Of a stretch of 64,000 nucleotides of DNA, positions 7,926 through 17,493 are shown in pieces. A program made the translations under genes and the position numbers. The stretch lies in the NCBI GenBank assembly GCA_024277615.1, contig JAJRUW010000067.1:18781-82780 (forward strand), written 5' to 3'. The notes beneath the pieces were generated by a model. The model was not told the DNA's origin and did no database searches. It was given only the letters and a program-made list of their open reading frames with translations. Within the stretch, counting starts at the first letter, position 1, and each line of letters opens with the position of its first letter. This stretch comes from Fidelibacterota bacterium (GTDB taxonomy: Bacteria > Fidelibacterota > Marinisomatia > SCGC-AAA003-L08 > JACNLC01).

Positions 7926-9818
7926 TTATTTCAAGACAAAAGCATCTACTTTTTCCAGAGTATCGGGGTTGAGCACCTCCACACGAATATGCTGTCCGTC
8001 CACCTTGAACAGTACAACTGCATTTTGAGTTGAAAATAGCTGCAAAGCATCCGACCAGGGGGGATATTCACGGGCATAATAAGGGGCGCCGGCAGCACCG
8101 TTGTTGATGAGCCACAACGGGCGTGACAATTCAAGTTTTGGATAAAGATATCCCTCGGGATAAATGACTGTATCCGATGTCAGCAGCAGACGGTTATAAT
8201 TATGCTCGTCACCCGTGAGCACGGCAATTACTTTGCTGCTCTGATTGATCAAAAGGTCCAGAAATTCATCCCGCCTTTGGATAATGCCCTTATCGACAGG
8301 TTTTCCGGCAATAGTTGGCCGGGGTCCGTTATTCCCGCCATACCACATGTCATCTTTGACATGACCGCCGTTGGGCAGGATGGGTGTGTGCTGAGTTACA
8401 AAGATATGCTCAATAGTTGTATCCTGCTCCAATTTTTCCAGGGTTCTGCGGCACCAGGCCAGTTGATTGTCCATGATGTAACCATGAAGATTTCCACCAC
8501 CTTCAGGGTAGCGGCGGATTGATGGAGAATACCAATAATCTGAATTAAGGGCAATGATCGCAACATTCCCATAAGTGTAGTAATATGCAGTTTCGGCATA
8601 AGGTGGAAAATCCCGGGCCTGCGGATCCGGGTCATATTTAGAGCCATCTTCGCTGAGGGGACCATTCAGCGGATTCACAAAATTGTCGGCAAATACTTTC
8701 TCTGAGGACACTTCGTTAAAGGGGAATTTATCTAAGAAGACTCCCCATCCGCCGTTGTCGAATACTGTTCCCAGGGCTTCGTGATTGCCCATGACGGGGA
8801 TGAACGGAATATAGTGGGCAAAGGGTTCGATCGTCCTTTTCCAGTTGGCATATTGCAGCTGCAGTTCACCTTTGTTGTACTTATAGCCTGAGACCAGATC
8901 CCCGGTGAACTGAATAAACCGGACTTTATTATCGAGCACTGCCGCCCCGATGCGTCGCAGCATATATTTATTGACTCCGTAAAGATCCCGTTCGCCCCCT
9001 CCTGCGCCTGAGCGGCTGTCACTGGCATAGGCGAATGTAAAAGTTGTTTTTTTATCCGGCCGGGGTGCCGTATGAAAGGTATATCGCTCACTTACTCCGT
9101 CAATCTCAACCTCATACTCATAATCACGATCCGCAGAAAGTCCTGTGAGTTTGATCTCATGATGGACATCCGGCCTTTGATCGCTAAAAATACTGGAGTT
9201 CTCAACTCTCACCCTGCCGACTACAGGAAAATTCGTCTCAAATGAAATTGTCGCCCCTTCCGGTGTGAGCAGGTTGACAAAGGGTCCCTCTACGATGCAT
9301 GCAGCGACCTCAAAGGGTCCGGTTCCTTTCAGACGAATTTTTCCGTCGTACAGAAATTGTCCCTGATCCGTAATGAGCCGATATCCGAGTAAAACGGTTC
9401 CTGATTTCTCCCAGTTTGTAAAATCGTATTTCCCACTAAGACGCTTTTTAATATTGATCTCTGCGATACCGGCGGTCAGTTCAGCCGGAGTATGATAATA
9501 AATGGGGTTGGAGTACCGGGCGTCAGCTGAATTGATTAGTCCGTAGTAAAGCAAACCCTGCAGAGTTGAGTCTGCAAAATTGAAACGGATCCCGGTCTCT
9601 GTTCCAACCGCGGCCGAGCGCATCTGCTGGAGCGTATATTCTTGGGGCTTGTTGAGCAGAGGCAGTGCAAGCCCGTCACGGTCCTGAAATACCATCTCGC
9701 CGGTTTGAGTTATGCTGATATTCCCATATACTGCGGGGATATCCGTCCCGGCCACCAGGGCAGCGGTACTCACGAGAGCAATCAGGACCCGCACCATCCC
9801 TGTTGTATTATTCTTCAT
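7926..9818 (-). CDS. Secreted purple-acid-phosphatase-like metallophosphoesterase
   Basis: 630 residues with an export signal at the N terminus. An Ig/Fn3-like domain (DREYEYEVEIDGVSERYTF, around 240) precedes a calcineurin-type domain whose metal ligands are visible: ASDSR, FTGDLVSG, MGNHEALG, a later VTQHTP and TGDEHNYNR. This arrangement is typical of purple acid phosphatases, which hydrolyse phosphate esters outside the cytoplasm. The start is supported by an AAGGAG ribosome binding site about ten bases upstream. It is convergent with the preceding gene, with 17 bases between stops. No dockerin-like tail is present. The exact substrate cannot be inferred. Confidence 0.85.
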   Translation of the reverse strand: MKNNTTGMVRVLIALVSTAALVAGTDIPAVYGNISITQTGEMVFQDRDGLALPLLNKPQEYTLQQMRSAAVGTETGIRFNFADSTLQGLLYYGLINSADARYSNPIYYHTPAELTAGIAEINIKKRLSGKYDFTNWEKSGTVLLGYRLITDQGQFLYDGKIRLKGTGPFEVAACIVEGPFVNLLTPEGATISFETNFPVVGRVRVENSSIFSDQRPDVHHEIKLTGLSADRDYEYEVEIDGVSERYTFHTAPRPDKKTTFTFAYASDSRSGAGGGERDLYGVNKYMLRRIGAAVLDNKVRFIQFTGDLVSGYKYNKGELQLQYANWKRTIEPFAHYIPFIPVMGNHEALGTVFDNGGWGVFLDKFPFNEVSSEKVFADNFVNPLNGPLSEDGSKYDPDPQARDFPPYAETAYYYTYGNVAIIALNSDYWYSPSIRRYPEGGGNLHGYIMDNQLAWCRRTLEKLEQDTTIEHIFVTQHTPILPNGGHVKDDMWYGGNNGPRPTIAGKPVDKGIIQRRDEFLDLLINQSSKVIAVLTGDEHNYNRLLLTSDTVIYPEGYLYPKLELSRPLWLINNGAAGAPYYAREYPPWSDALQLFSTQNAVVLFKVDGQHIRVEVLNPDTLEKVDAFVLK

Positions 9819-9975
9819 TCGTTAATTGACTCCTTTTCAGTTAAGTTATTCCGTTAAAATTACAAAGAATTCCTGCAGGGTTGCTCAACATTTCCATTTG
9901 CAGGATTGCTGTACAGCGGTATTCTGCGTTTGCCGTAAATTCAGTTCAATAAATTAAATCAAATATGAGGAGCTG

Positions 9976-10962
9976 ATGAAGTACAGAAGACTTGGAAAAC
10001 ACGGATTGGAAGTTAGTGAACTCTCCCTGGGATCATGGGTAACTTTCGGAAATCAGATTGATAACAGACGAGCCAAAGAACTGATGGTCAAAGCCTATGA
10101 TGCAGGTGTTAACTTCTTCGACAACGCCGAAGCCTATGCCATGGGACAGTCTGAAACCGTCATGGGCAATAATCTGAAACAGCTGGGGTGGCCCAGGGAT
10201 TCGTTTGTTGTATCAAGCAAAGTGTTTTGGGGTGGCGAGGGACCCAACCGGAAGGGGTTGAACCGCAAACATGTCATGGATGCCTGTCACAACGCCCTGC
10301 GTCGTTTGCAGGTGGAATATCTGGATCTCTTCTTCTGCCACCGGCCGGATGCACATACACCGATTGAAGAGACTGTTTGGACCATGAACACCCTCATCCA
10401 ACAGGGAAAAATCCTGTACTGGGGGACCTCCGAATGGAGTGCGCAGCAGATCATGGAAGCTCATGCCATCGCCCGGCAGAATTGCCTCATTCCCCCTGCC
10501 ATGGAACAACCCGAATACCACATGTTCCACCGGCAACGGTTCGAAGCTGAATATGCTGACCTCTACAGCCATATCGGCCTGGGAACAACGACCTGGTCTC
10601 CGTTGAATTCCGGGATTCTCACCGGAAAATACCTGCAAGGTATTCCCCGCGGTTCACGTCTATCGCTTGAAAGCCTGGGCTGGCTGAAAGACAAGCTGCT
10701 TGAGGGAATCACTGAAGATAAAATCCACAAACTGCATAAACTGATGACCCTGGCCGATGAACTGGAGCTTTCCATGGCCACTCTGGCCATTGCCTGGGTG
10801 TTGAAAAACCCCAATGTCAGTACTGTTATCCTGGGGGCCACCAAAATGGAACAGCTGGAAGAAAACCTCAAGGCTGTAACCGCTGCAGATCTGCTCACAC
10901 CTGAAGTTTTGCAGCGGATAGAAGACATCCTGCAGAACAAACCTCCGGTGATTGAGTGGTAA
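9976..10962 (+). CDS. Aldo/keto reductase, Kv-beta/YghZ-like
   Basis: 328-residue NADPH-dependent aldo/keto reductase. The TIM-barrel signatures are clear: MKYRRLGKHGLEVSELSLG, then GVNFFDNAEAY with Asp49 and Tyr54, Lys82 in VVSSKVFWGG, and a catalytic His in FFCHRPDAH. The C-terminal cofactor motif reads VSTVILGATKMEQLEENL. The sequence is closest in style to the voltage-gated potassium channel beta-subunit/YghZ group, which reduce reactive aldehydes. AGGAG lies five bases before the ATG. It is transcribed divergently from the phosphatase gene. Confidence 0.92.
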   Translation: MKYRRLGKHGLEVSELSLGSWVTFGNQIDNRRAKELMVKAYDAGVNFFDNAEAYAMGQSETVMGNNLKQLGWPRDSFVVSSKVFWGGEGPNRKGLNRKHVMDACHNALRRLQVEYLDLFFCHRPDAHTPIEETVWTMNTLIQQGKILYWGTSEWSAQQIMEAHAIARQNCLIPPAMEQPEYHMFHRQRFEAEYADLYSHIGLGTTTWSPLNSGILTGKYLQGIPRGSRLSLESLGWLKDKLLEGITEDKIHKLHKLMTLADELELSMATLAIAWVLKNPNVSTVILGATKMEQLEENLKAVTAADLLTPEVLQRIEDILQNKPPVIEW

Positions 10963-11045
10963 ACGGGATGATCTTCATCAATGCCTTACCAAACTAATCG
11001 TTGCAATCAGACTGAAGTGAATTATTACGCAGGGCAGACCGTAAA

Positions 11046-12371
11046 TTGAATTATTTTCGTAAAACTTTTATCTTTATAACTTCAGATATCTGGAACATCC
11101 GTCTGGCGGATTTGGCCAGGGTACCCTCCTTTTTCCTGAAACAAATACGCATTATGCTGCTTGCATTTTATGGGCTGAAAAAGGACAAATGCCCCCTCAA
11201 AGCTTCAGCTCTGACATACTACTCATTACTGTCCATCGTGCCGATTCTGGCCATCGGGTTTGGAATTGCCAAGGGCTTTGGGTTTGAAACGATTCTCCGC
11301 GGACAGCTATTGGAGAAATTTGCCACCCACGAGGCTGTACTTACAAAGATCATGGATTCGGCTCAGAACCTCTTGCAAAATACTGCCGGGAGTACGGTTG
11401 CGGTGATCGGTATCATCCTGTTGCTGTGGATAGTATTGCAAATGCTCACTAATATAGAAAGAACTTTCAATGATATCTGGCATGTGCGCAAAGTTCGCAG
11501 TCTGGGCCGGAAGTTCAGCGACTACCTCTCGACCTTGCTGATAGGGCCGGTTTTCGTTACTTTCTCAGTCAGTTTGACGGTTATTATCTCAACCTCTCTT
11601 TCAAACTCCGGTCAGAGCGGTATCATCCAGCAGATGCTGACCCCTATACTGACTATTCTCCTGCATCTTCTGCCCTATCTCGTGATTTGGGTATTTTTCA
11701 CTTTTTTATTCATAGTCATTCCCAATACACGGGTGAGTTTCCGCTCCGGTCTCATCGCCGGGATTATTGCCGGTACGATCTATCAGCTGGTTCAATGGGG
11801 CTACATCGAGTTTCAGATCGGTGTGTCCAAATACAATGCTATTTACGGCAGTTTCGCCGCAATTCCCCTCTTTTTTGTCTGGCTGCAAATCAGCTGGCTG
11901 GTAGTGCTTTTCGGTGTGGAAGTCGCCTATGCTCACCAAAATGTGGAAGCCTACGAATTTGCCACCGACTGTTCCCATATCAGCTATCGTTACAGAATAT
12001 TATTGACTCTGCGGATTCTGCATCTGATCATATCGGTCATCATTAAAGGCGGGCAACCCCTGACGGCGAAAGAGATTTCCATCCAACTGGAAATCCCCAT
12101 TCGTCTGGTAAATCGTATCCTGTCCAACCTGACGGAAGCGGGACTCTGTACTGAAACCGTGGCCAGAAATGGCACCGAACCAACCTGGCTGCCTGTCGGC
12201 GATGTGAACCGGTTCACCCTGCAATACGTTTTGTCCGCCCTCGATACTGTGGGTGTAAACGACATTCACGTACTGAAGGATGAAAAACTTGATAAACTTT
12301 CCCGGGCCCTGCTGGCTTTCGACCGACGACTTGAGAAAGCGCCTGAAAACAGCCTGTTAAAGGATCTCTGA
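11046..12371 (+). CDS. YihY/BrkB family membrane protein
   Basis: 441-residue inner-membrane protein with about six transmembrane helices over residues 45-310 and a C-terminal winged-helix-like region (TAKEISIQLEIPIRLVNRIL, about 340-360). The ALTYYSLLSIVPILAIGFG segment is diagnostic of the YihY/BrkB family, once annotated as ribonuclease BN; the actual function is unknown and may be transport. The start is a TTG; an ATG 36 codons later would remove an amphipathic N-terminal segment common in the family, so the TTG is preferred with moderate certainty. Confidence 0.85.
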   Translation: MNYFRKTFIFITSDIWNIRLADLARVPSFFLKQIRIMLLAFYGLKKDKCPLKASALTYYSLLSIVPILAIGFGIAKGFGFETILRGQLLEKFATHEAVLTKIMDSAQNLLQNTAGSTVAVIGIILLLWIVLQMLTNIERTFNDIWHVRKVRSLGRKFSDYLSTLLIGPVFVTFSVSLTVIISTSLSNSGQSGIIQQMLTPILTILLHLLPYLVIWVFFTFLFIVIPNTRVSFRSGLIAGIIAGTIYQLVQWGYIEFQIGVSKYNAIYGSFAAIPLFFVWLQISWLVVLFGVEVAYAHQNVEAYEFATDCSHISYRYRILLTLRILHLIISVIIKGGQPLTAKEISIQLEIPIRLVNRILSNLTEAGLCTETVARNGTEPTWLPVGDVNRFTLQYVLSALDTVGVNDIHVLKDEKLDKLSRALLAFDRRLEKAPENSLLKDL

Positions 12372-12433
12372 AAAATGTCAGTCTCTGGCTGAACTAAGCG
12401 GCTGCTATTTATGAACTTTCTGATAAATAAATT

Positions 12434-13720
12434 ATGAATCGGGCCTTTTGCTCTCTGAACGGTTTGAAAGTCCTGATTTTGATCTCAGTATTCACCGCTA
12501 CTCGGCTCGGAGCGGACTGCGGTTCTTTGCTCAAAGGAGTGGACAGCTCAATGCTGGATCAGGTTGAAGATTACGGCGGTATTTATACGGTAAACGGGTA
12601 TCCTGAAGATGCCCTTTCAATCTTCAGCAATCATGAGATTAACATGGTCCGCCTGAAGCTCTGGAACAATCCTGCCGAAGGCTATAATAATTTATACCGT
12701 GTACTCTCTATGGCAAGACGCGCGCGGGACCTGGGCCTGGATTTGTTTTTGGATTTTCACTATTCCGATACCTGGGCAGACCCGGCGCATCAGACAAAAC
12801 CAGCAGCCTGGTCGGAGTTGGACTTTTCGACGCTCACGGACAGTCTTTATCAGTTTACGTATGCTGCCATTAATGCCCTTAAAGCTCAAAATACGACTCC
12901 TGCCATCGTACAAATCGGCAATGAGATCAGCTGCGGAATGTTGTGGGATGACGGACGGGTTTGCGGTCCGTTTAACACTGACCTGCAGTGGGATTTGCTG
13001 GGAACTCTGGTAGATACGGCCATCATGGCGGTCAGAGATTGTGTACAACCCGACGACTCAACCCGCATCTGTATTCATTTTGATAATGGCGCAAATCTGC
13101 CGGCGGCAGAGGAATTCTTCGAGCAACTTATTCCGCGGATTTCCGATTTTGAGATCATTGGTCTGTCGTATTACCCCTGGTGGCACGGAACTCCGGAAGA
13201 TGTTTCCACAGCCATGAACGGACTGCATGAGCTCTTTTCCAAAGATATACTTATTGTGGAGACGGCTTATCCCTGGACGCTGGAATGGGTTGACGGGAGC
13301 AACAATATTGTGGGACTGGAGAGCCAGCTGCTTGAGGGTTTCCCCGCTACCATAGAGGGACAGAGGAATTTTTTAGCTCAATTGATCGGTGAAATCCGCA
13401 ACATCCCGGATCAGGCCGGACTCGGACTCTTTTACTGGGCTCCGGACTGGATTTCGACACCGGACTTTGAATCCCCCTGGGAAAATCTCACTCTGTTTGA
13501 TTTTGACGGTGAACTCCTCGAATCGGTCACGGCATTTGAAAACGGACTTACCGGAGATTATGACGGCGATGGAGAGATCAATGTAGCGGATGTTCTGCTG
13601 ATTGTTGACTGTATTATTAATCCTCCCGGAGATTGCCCCTGCTATGATTTAAATCAGGATAATGCCGTAACGGTTCTTGACATCGTATTGCTGGTGGATT
13701 TGATCTTAGGAGCAGATTAA
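12434..13720 (+). CDS. GH53 endo-beta-1,4-galactanase with dockerin-like tail
   Basis: 428-residue secreted glycoside hydrolase. After an export signal (about 8-27) comes a GH53 TIM barrel, LLKGVDSSMLDQVEDYGG onward, with NMVRLKLWNNP, FLDFHYSDTWADP, the acid/base Glu164 in IVQIGNEISCG and the nucleophile Glu276 in ILIVETAYPW. GH53 enzymes cut beta-1,4-galactan side chains of pectin or algal galactans. The last ~60 residues form two dockerin-like repeats (GDYDGDGEINVADVLLIVD and YDLNQDNAVTVLDIVLLVD), suggesting attachment to or sorting at the cell surface. No sugar transporter gene is adjacent. Confidence 0.9.
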   Translation: MNRAFCSLNGLKVLILISVFTATRLGADCGSLLKGVDSSMLDQVEDYGGIYTVNGYPEDALSIFSNHEINMVRLKLWNNPAEGYNNLYRVLSMARRARDLGLDLFLDFHYSDTWADPAHQTKPAAWSELDFSTLTDSLYQFTYAAINALKAQNTTPAIVQIGNEISCGMLWDDGRVCGPFNTDLQWDLLGTLVDTAIMAVRDCVQPDDSTRICIHFDNGANLPAAEEFFEQLIPRISDFEIIGLSYYPWWHGTPEDVSTAMNGLHELFSKDILIVETAYPWTLEWVDGSNNIVGLESQLLEGFPATIEGQRNFLAQLIGEIRNIPDQAGLGLFYWAPDWISTPDFESPWENLTLFDFDGELLESVTAFENGLTGDYDGDGEINVADVLLIVDCIINPPGDCPCYDLNQDNAVTVLDIVLLVDLILGAD

Positions 13721-13762
13721 CGGATACGGCAGTGAATTAATTACTGTAAAAGACGGATTAAA

Positions 13763-14095
13763 ATGAAAAATATATTTTCAAATATACCGGCGCAGCTATC
13801 GGAGGAATTAACCGAGACGCTGTTAAAGGGGCCACACCTTGCAATCGAGCGAATTATTTCAAGAGGACACACTTCACCCCCGGGATTCTGGTATGATCAG
13901 GCTCTAAACGAATGGGTAACAGTGTTGAAAGGTAGGGCCAAACTGCGCTTTAAAGATGCAGAGCAGACTCTGCTGTTAGGCCCCGGAGATCATGTTATGA
14001 TTCGGGCACATCGTAAACATCGGGTTGAATGGACAGCGACTGACACCGAAACCGTCTGGCTGGCAGTCCATTGGGACGGAGAACACACCGACTGA
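13763..14095 (+). CDS. Small cupin-domain protein
   Basis: 110-residue single-domain cupin. The two cupin motifs are recognisable: GFWYDQALNEWVTVLKGRAKLRF and LLGPGDHVMIRAHRKHRVEW, giving Glu and His candidates for metal binding. Such small cupins bind a metal and sometimes a small ligand; no specific reaction can be assigned. It is followed at a short distance by birA and may share its transcript. Confidence 0.8.
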   Translation: MKNIFSNIPAQLSEELTETLLKGPHLAIERIISRGHTSPPGFWYDQALNEWVTVLKGRAKLRFKDAEQTLLLGPGDHVMIRAHRKHRVEWTATDTETVWLAVHWDGEHTD

Positions 14096-14124
14096 CGGGT
14101 GACCGGATATGTCGGAAAAAGGTT

Positions 14125-14904
14125 ATGTTTAACCGGGAATTATTTATTAGGACACTGCCCACCAGGACACTTGGCCGGGAGTTTCGGTACCTGCCCCGAA
14201 CCGGCTCAACAAATGACCAACTTCGGAAACTGTGTATGGAAGAAACTCTTCCGGAAGGCACCCTTTTGCTCACAGACCATCAGACGGAGGGTCGGGGGCG
14301 GGGAAAACGCCGTTGGTATTCCGGGAAAGAAATGAATCTGACTTTTTCACTGCTTCTGTCTCCGCAGCTTTCACTGGAAGATTCAGGACTCATCTCCTTA
14401 ATGTGTGGCGTGGCCGTCGTAGATGCTATCCGGGCGGGCGGGTATTTTTCAGCAGGACTCAAATGGCCCAATGATATTTTAATTTCAGGCAGCAAGCTCG
14501 GAGGTATCCTTACGGAACGATTCAAAACTGAAAATGGTCCTGCCGTCATTGTGGGAATTGGAATAAATGTCAACGAAGACAGTTTGCAAATGCCCGGTGA
14601 GTTGCGGCTAACCACTGCCTCATTGTTCACTGCAACAGGGGAAATCTGGTGTCGTGAGACGCTGCTGGCTGCGATCCTCGGGGCGATTGAAAGCTATGAT
14701 CCGACCCGGCCGCAGGAGATTCTGAAAGCCTGGGAATCATATTGTTTACATGTGGGGAAAACGATAAAATTTCACCATGGATCCACTATGCTGAGGGGTC
14801 TGTTTGAGGGCCTGACTAACCGGGGTTATGCAAAAATTCTGGTTAGCGGACAAGAACGAATATTTTCATCCGGAGAAATTGAATTTGATGATTTTAACAA
14901 TTGA
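14125..14904 (+). CDS. birA: Biotin--[acetyl-CoA-carboxylase] ligase, monofunctional
   Basis: 259-residue biotin protein ligase that makes biotinyl-AMP and transfers biotin to carboxylase carrier domains. Key motifs are TGSTNDQLRK, TDHQTEGRGRGKRRWYS (the adenylate-binding GRGRxxxxW) and LKWPNDILISGSKLGGIL. The N-terminal DNA-binding domain of bifunctional BirA is absent. I place the start at the ATG preceded by AAAAAGG; an earlier ATG at 14071 would overlap the cupin gene by 25 bases. The gene overlaps coaX by 17 bases. Confidence 0.9.
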   Translation: MFNRELFIRTLPTRTLGREFRYLPRTGSTNDQLRKLCMEETLPEGTLLLTDHQTEGRGRGKRRWYSGKEMNLTFSLLLSPQLSLEDSGLISLMCGVAVVDAIRAGGYFSAGLKWPNDILISGSKLGGILTERFKTENGPAVIVGIGINVNEDSLQMPGELRLTTASLFTATGEIWCRETLLAAILGAIESYDPTRPQEILKAWESYCLHVGKTIKFHHGSTMLRGLFEGLTNRGYAKILVSGQERIFSSGEIEFDDFNN

Positions 14905-15634
14905 TATTGGCAACACGAATGTTGTTTGCACCCTGTTCAGCGGGAAGACCCGGCTGGAATCGCTGCGATTGGCATCGGACCTCAACTTTTTTGCGAAATT
15001 TTCTGCCCTGAAAAAGTATGAGGTGTCCGGGATTGTGATCAGCTCGGTGGTTCCCGGCTTAACGCCCGTCTATATAGAAACCTGCCGAAATCTGTTTCAC
15101 CTTGAGCCTGTGAATGTGGATTACCGGAGTTCGGGTCTGAAAACGGATGTGATCAAACCTGAGGAGATCGGGGCAGACAGGATCTGCAATGTCATTGCTG
15201 CCATTGAACTGTACGGAACACCGGGCATTGTCGTCGATTTTGGCACGGCAACAACCTACGATGTGATTGATCCGGAAGGTGTGTTTATCGGCGGTGCCAT
15301 TGCCCCCGGGATTGATGTGTCGGCGCGCTATCTGTTTGAAAGTGCCGCCCTGCTGAGAGACACGGCTTTTACCGTTCCCGAGTCTCCAATCGGTAAGGAT
15401 ACAGCCACAAATTTGCAGGCGGGGATCATGTTTGGGGCTGTCGATGAAGTTGAGGGGATGGTAAGACGCATCCTGCAGGAAACACAGTGGGAAAATCCAC
15501 CGGTCCTGCTAACCGGAGGATTCAGCCCGCTGATCTCCCGCGCTTTGCAAATCCCTCATATTCTGGTTCCGGATCTCACCTCAGTCGGCATGCGGATCAT
15601 TTATGAAAAAACCGTTAAAAAGAGTGACGGTTAA
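14888..15634 (+). CDS. coaX: Type III pantothenate kinase
   Basis: 248-residue cytoplasmic kinase for the first step of coenzyme A synthesis. It belongs to the ASKHA fold: DIGNTNVVCTLF phosphate-binding loop at the N terminus, EEIGADRICNVIAA, VVDFGTATTYDVID and GGAIAPGIDVSARYLFESAALL are all characteristic. Length is normal. The ATG lies inside the last codons of birA, and birA-coaX pairing is widespread in bacteria, which supports both calls. Confidence 0.95.
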   Translation: MILTIDIGNTNVVCTLFSGKTRLESLRLASDLNFFAKFSALKKYEVSGIVISSVVPGLTPVYIETCRNLFHLEPVNVDYRSSGLKTDVIKPEEIGADRICNVIAAIELYGTPGIVVDFGTATTYDVIDPEGVFIGGAIAPGIDVSARYLFESAALLRDTAFTVPESPIGKDTATNLQAGIMFGAVDEVEGMVRRILQETQWENPPVLLTGGFSPLISRALQIPHILVPDLTSVGMRIIYEKTVKKSDG

Positions 15635-15663
15635 TTGACTATTGTTGAAACAGGAGTCATCCA

Positions 15664-16611
15664 ATGACTGGAATGTTTAAACTCATGGCTGCGGTTGTAA
15701 TTCTTACGGTAATTTCGCCGGGTCAGAAAACACCCGATACAATTACGCCATTGGCGGATTTCGACTCAATGTGGAATTACAATGATCCTGGAGCCTCGGA
15801 AAAAAAATTCCGGGATCTGCTCCCGGCGGCTAAGCGATCTCGTAACAAATCATATTATGCCCAGCTTCTGACACAGATTGCCCGTGCCCAGGGGTTGCAG
15901 GATAATTTCGTTGGTGCAAACGAAACTCTGGACAGGGTGCAAAACATGCTTTCGGATGAGATGATAGTAGCTCGTGTGCGCTATCTGCTGGAGCGTGGCA
16001 GGGTTCTGAACTCCAGCGGTTCTCCGGAGCAGGCAAAACCGCTGTTTTACCGGGCCTGGGAACTTGCAACCGCCAAGGGTAAAGACTACTGGGCGGTTGA
16101 TGTAGCGCACATGCTGGGTATCGTTGAACCACCTGAAAAACAGCTTTACTGGAGCCTGCAAGCCTTGGCAATTGCGGAAAAGACCAAAGACGCTCGTGCA
16201 AAGGGCTGGAGGGGTCCGCTTTATAACAACATAGGCTGGACCTACCATGATCTGGGCCAATTCGATACGGCCCTGGTATATTTTAAGAAAGGTTTGGAGT
16301 GGCGTGAAAAAATAGGTGATCAGGCCGGAACTCTCATCGCCAAATGGACCGTAGGCCGAACGCTGCGTTCGTTGGGCAGAATTGATGAAGCTCTGGATTT
16401 ACAAAAAAAACTGGAGCAGGAAATTGCAGACAAGGAACTGCCTCCAGATGGTTATGTCTTCGAAGAATTGGGTGAACTTTACCTTCTGAAAGGAGATACC
16501 GATAACTCCAGGAAATATTTTAAGCTGGCCTATGATATTTTATTCCAGGATACCTGGCTTCAGGAAAACCAACCCGAGCGTCTTGCCAGGTTGAAGCAAA
16601 ATAGTGAATAG
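15664..16611 (+). CDS. Exported TPR-repeat protein
   Basis: 315 residues with an N-terminal hydrophobic export signal (MTGMFKLMAAVVILTVISPG) and TPR-like helical repeats, most evident at YNNIGWTYHDLGQFDTALVY (about residues 187-206) and FEELGELYLLKGDTDNSRKYF near the C terminus. TPR proteins act as scaffolds; no enzymatic motif is visible. AGGAG lies eight bases before the ATG. It follows coaX with a 29-base gap, and is convergent with the next gene. Confidence 0.8.
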   Translation: MTGMFKLMAAVVILTVISPGQKTPDTITPLADFDSMWNYNDPGASEKKFRDLLPAAKRSRNKSYYAQLLTQIARAQGLQDNFVGANETLDRVQNMLSDEMIVARVRYLLERGRVLNSSGSPEQAKPLFYRAWELATAKGKDYWAVDVAHMLGIVEPPEKQLYWSLQALAIAEKTKDARAKGWRGPLYNNIGWTYHDLGQFDTALVYFKKGLEWREKIGDQAGTLIAKWTVGRTLRSLGRIDEALDLQKKLEQEIADKELPPDGYVFEELGELYLLKGDTDNSRKYFKLAYDILFQDTWLQENQPERLARLKQNSE

Positions 16612-16642
16612 GTTCAACCTCAAATAATTTATCAGCCGGTTT

Positions 16643-17305
16643 CTATTGTCCTAAAAAACGCGGGTTGAAATTTCTTAACATTTTATCCGGAGCGTGTTTT
16701 TCGGTCAGTTTTAAGTCCTTGGGGAGAGTTAGCTTATCCGGAGGGATTTTAACATTTTCCTGAAGTTTTACAGCCCGGACTTCCTGCCGTATTCCCATGG
16801 TGCTGACAATGGATTTCAGAATGATTCCATTCCAGACCCAGGTTTTGCTGCGCAAGGCTTTGATTTCCCAGACTTCACATTTTTTATTGAGGAATTCTTC
16901 TTCACCTATAAGTTTTCCACCCGCTTTTTGCATGGTCTCGTGGAGTTGTGAGATCATGTCCTTGAATTCCTGCCTGACGGGGATTGGCGCATGCACGGGA
17001 TTTATGGTTTTTGTGCCGGTTTTATTTATTAAATCAATGTTATATATCCAGGTTTCATCCATGAGCATGAGCGTCTTTGATTTTTTTTCTGTGTCCCCGG
17101 CACCCAGCACAGTAGTGGAATATCTTGCTTCCCGCTTCCCGTAGTCATCTATGTACAGCATCTCGCGGCCTTGCTGCATTCCATTTAGTTCGAATTCTAT
17201 AATACAGGATTTGATTGGGTAGCGATGATGCAGCGAATCCGCCTGTGTATCTGCGGCAAAGACCAGTGAACCCAGGACTAGTAACGATAATATTCTGTTC
17301 CGCAT
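16643..17305 (-). CDS. Exported protein, DUF4412-like
   Basis: 220-residue protein with a signal peptide (about 1-22) and a beta-rich body. The repeated pattern of an extracted-structure reporter (IEFELNGMQQGREMLYIDDYGKRE, LMLMDETWIYNIDLINKTGTK) resembles the DUF4412/LolA-like group of exported proteins in FCB bacteria. No catalytic residues can be named. It may be a periplasmic lipid- or peptide-binding protein, but that is only a fold-level guess. Confidence 0.65.
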   Translation of the reverse strand: MRNRILSLLVLGSLVFAADTQADSLHHRYPIKSCIIEFELNGMQQGREMLYIDDYGKREARYSTTVLGAGDTEKKSKTLMLMDETWIYNIDLINKTGTKTINPVHAPIPVRQEFKDMISQLHETMQKAGGKLIGEEEFLNKKCEVWEIKALRSKTWVWNGIILKSIVSTMGIRQEVRAVKLQENVKIPPDKLTLPKDLKLTEKHAPDKMLRNFNPRFLGQ

Positions 17306-17444
17306 TTTATTCCCATATTTCTTAGATTGATCAAATTTCTATCGGGGAAAATTACCGGGTGATAATTCCATTTGGCAAGCAGTAAAGATTTTTGCGACAG
17401 TCGGTCAGGGGCCGGGAGGTAAGGGGCTTAACGGGTAAAGGTCG

Positions 17445-17472
17445 AAAAAAAACCCGGCTTAAGCCGGGTTTT
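17445..17472 (-). terminator. Rho-independent terminator of the FKBP gene
   Basis: Perfect inverted repeat AAACCCGGCTT/AAGCCGGGTTT at 17450-17471. On the minus strand it is followed by eight T residues (A run at 17445-17452). It lies 22 bases after the FKBP stop codon. Confidence 0.9.
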
Positions 17473-17493
17473 TAAATCAGTCGCTGAGAAAAA

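Noticed and set aside
14071..14124. Earlier ATG for birA
   Set aside because: It overlaps the cupin gene, lacks a ribosome binding site, and adds a basic segment not found in monofunctional ligases.
16612..16642. tRNA-like GGTTCAACC near 16613
   Set aside because: The gap is only 31 bases; no cloverleaf can be formed.
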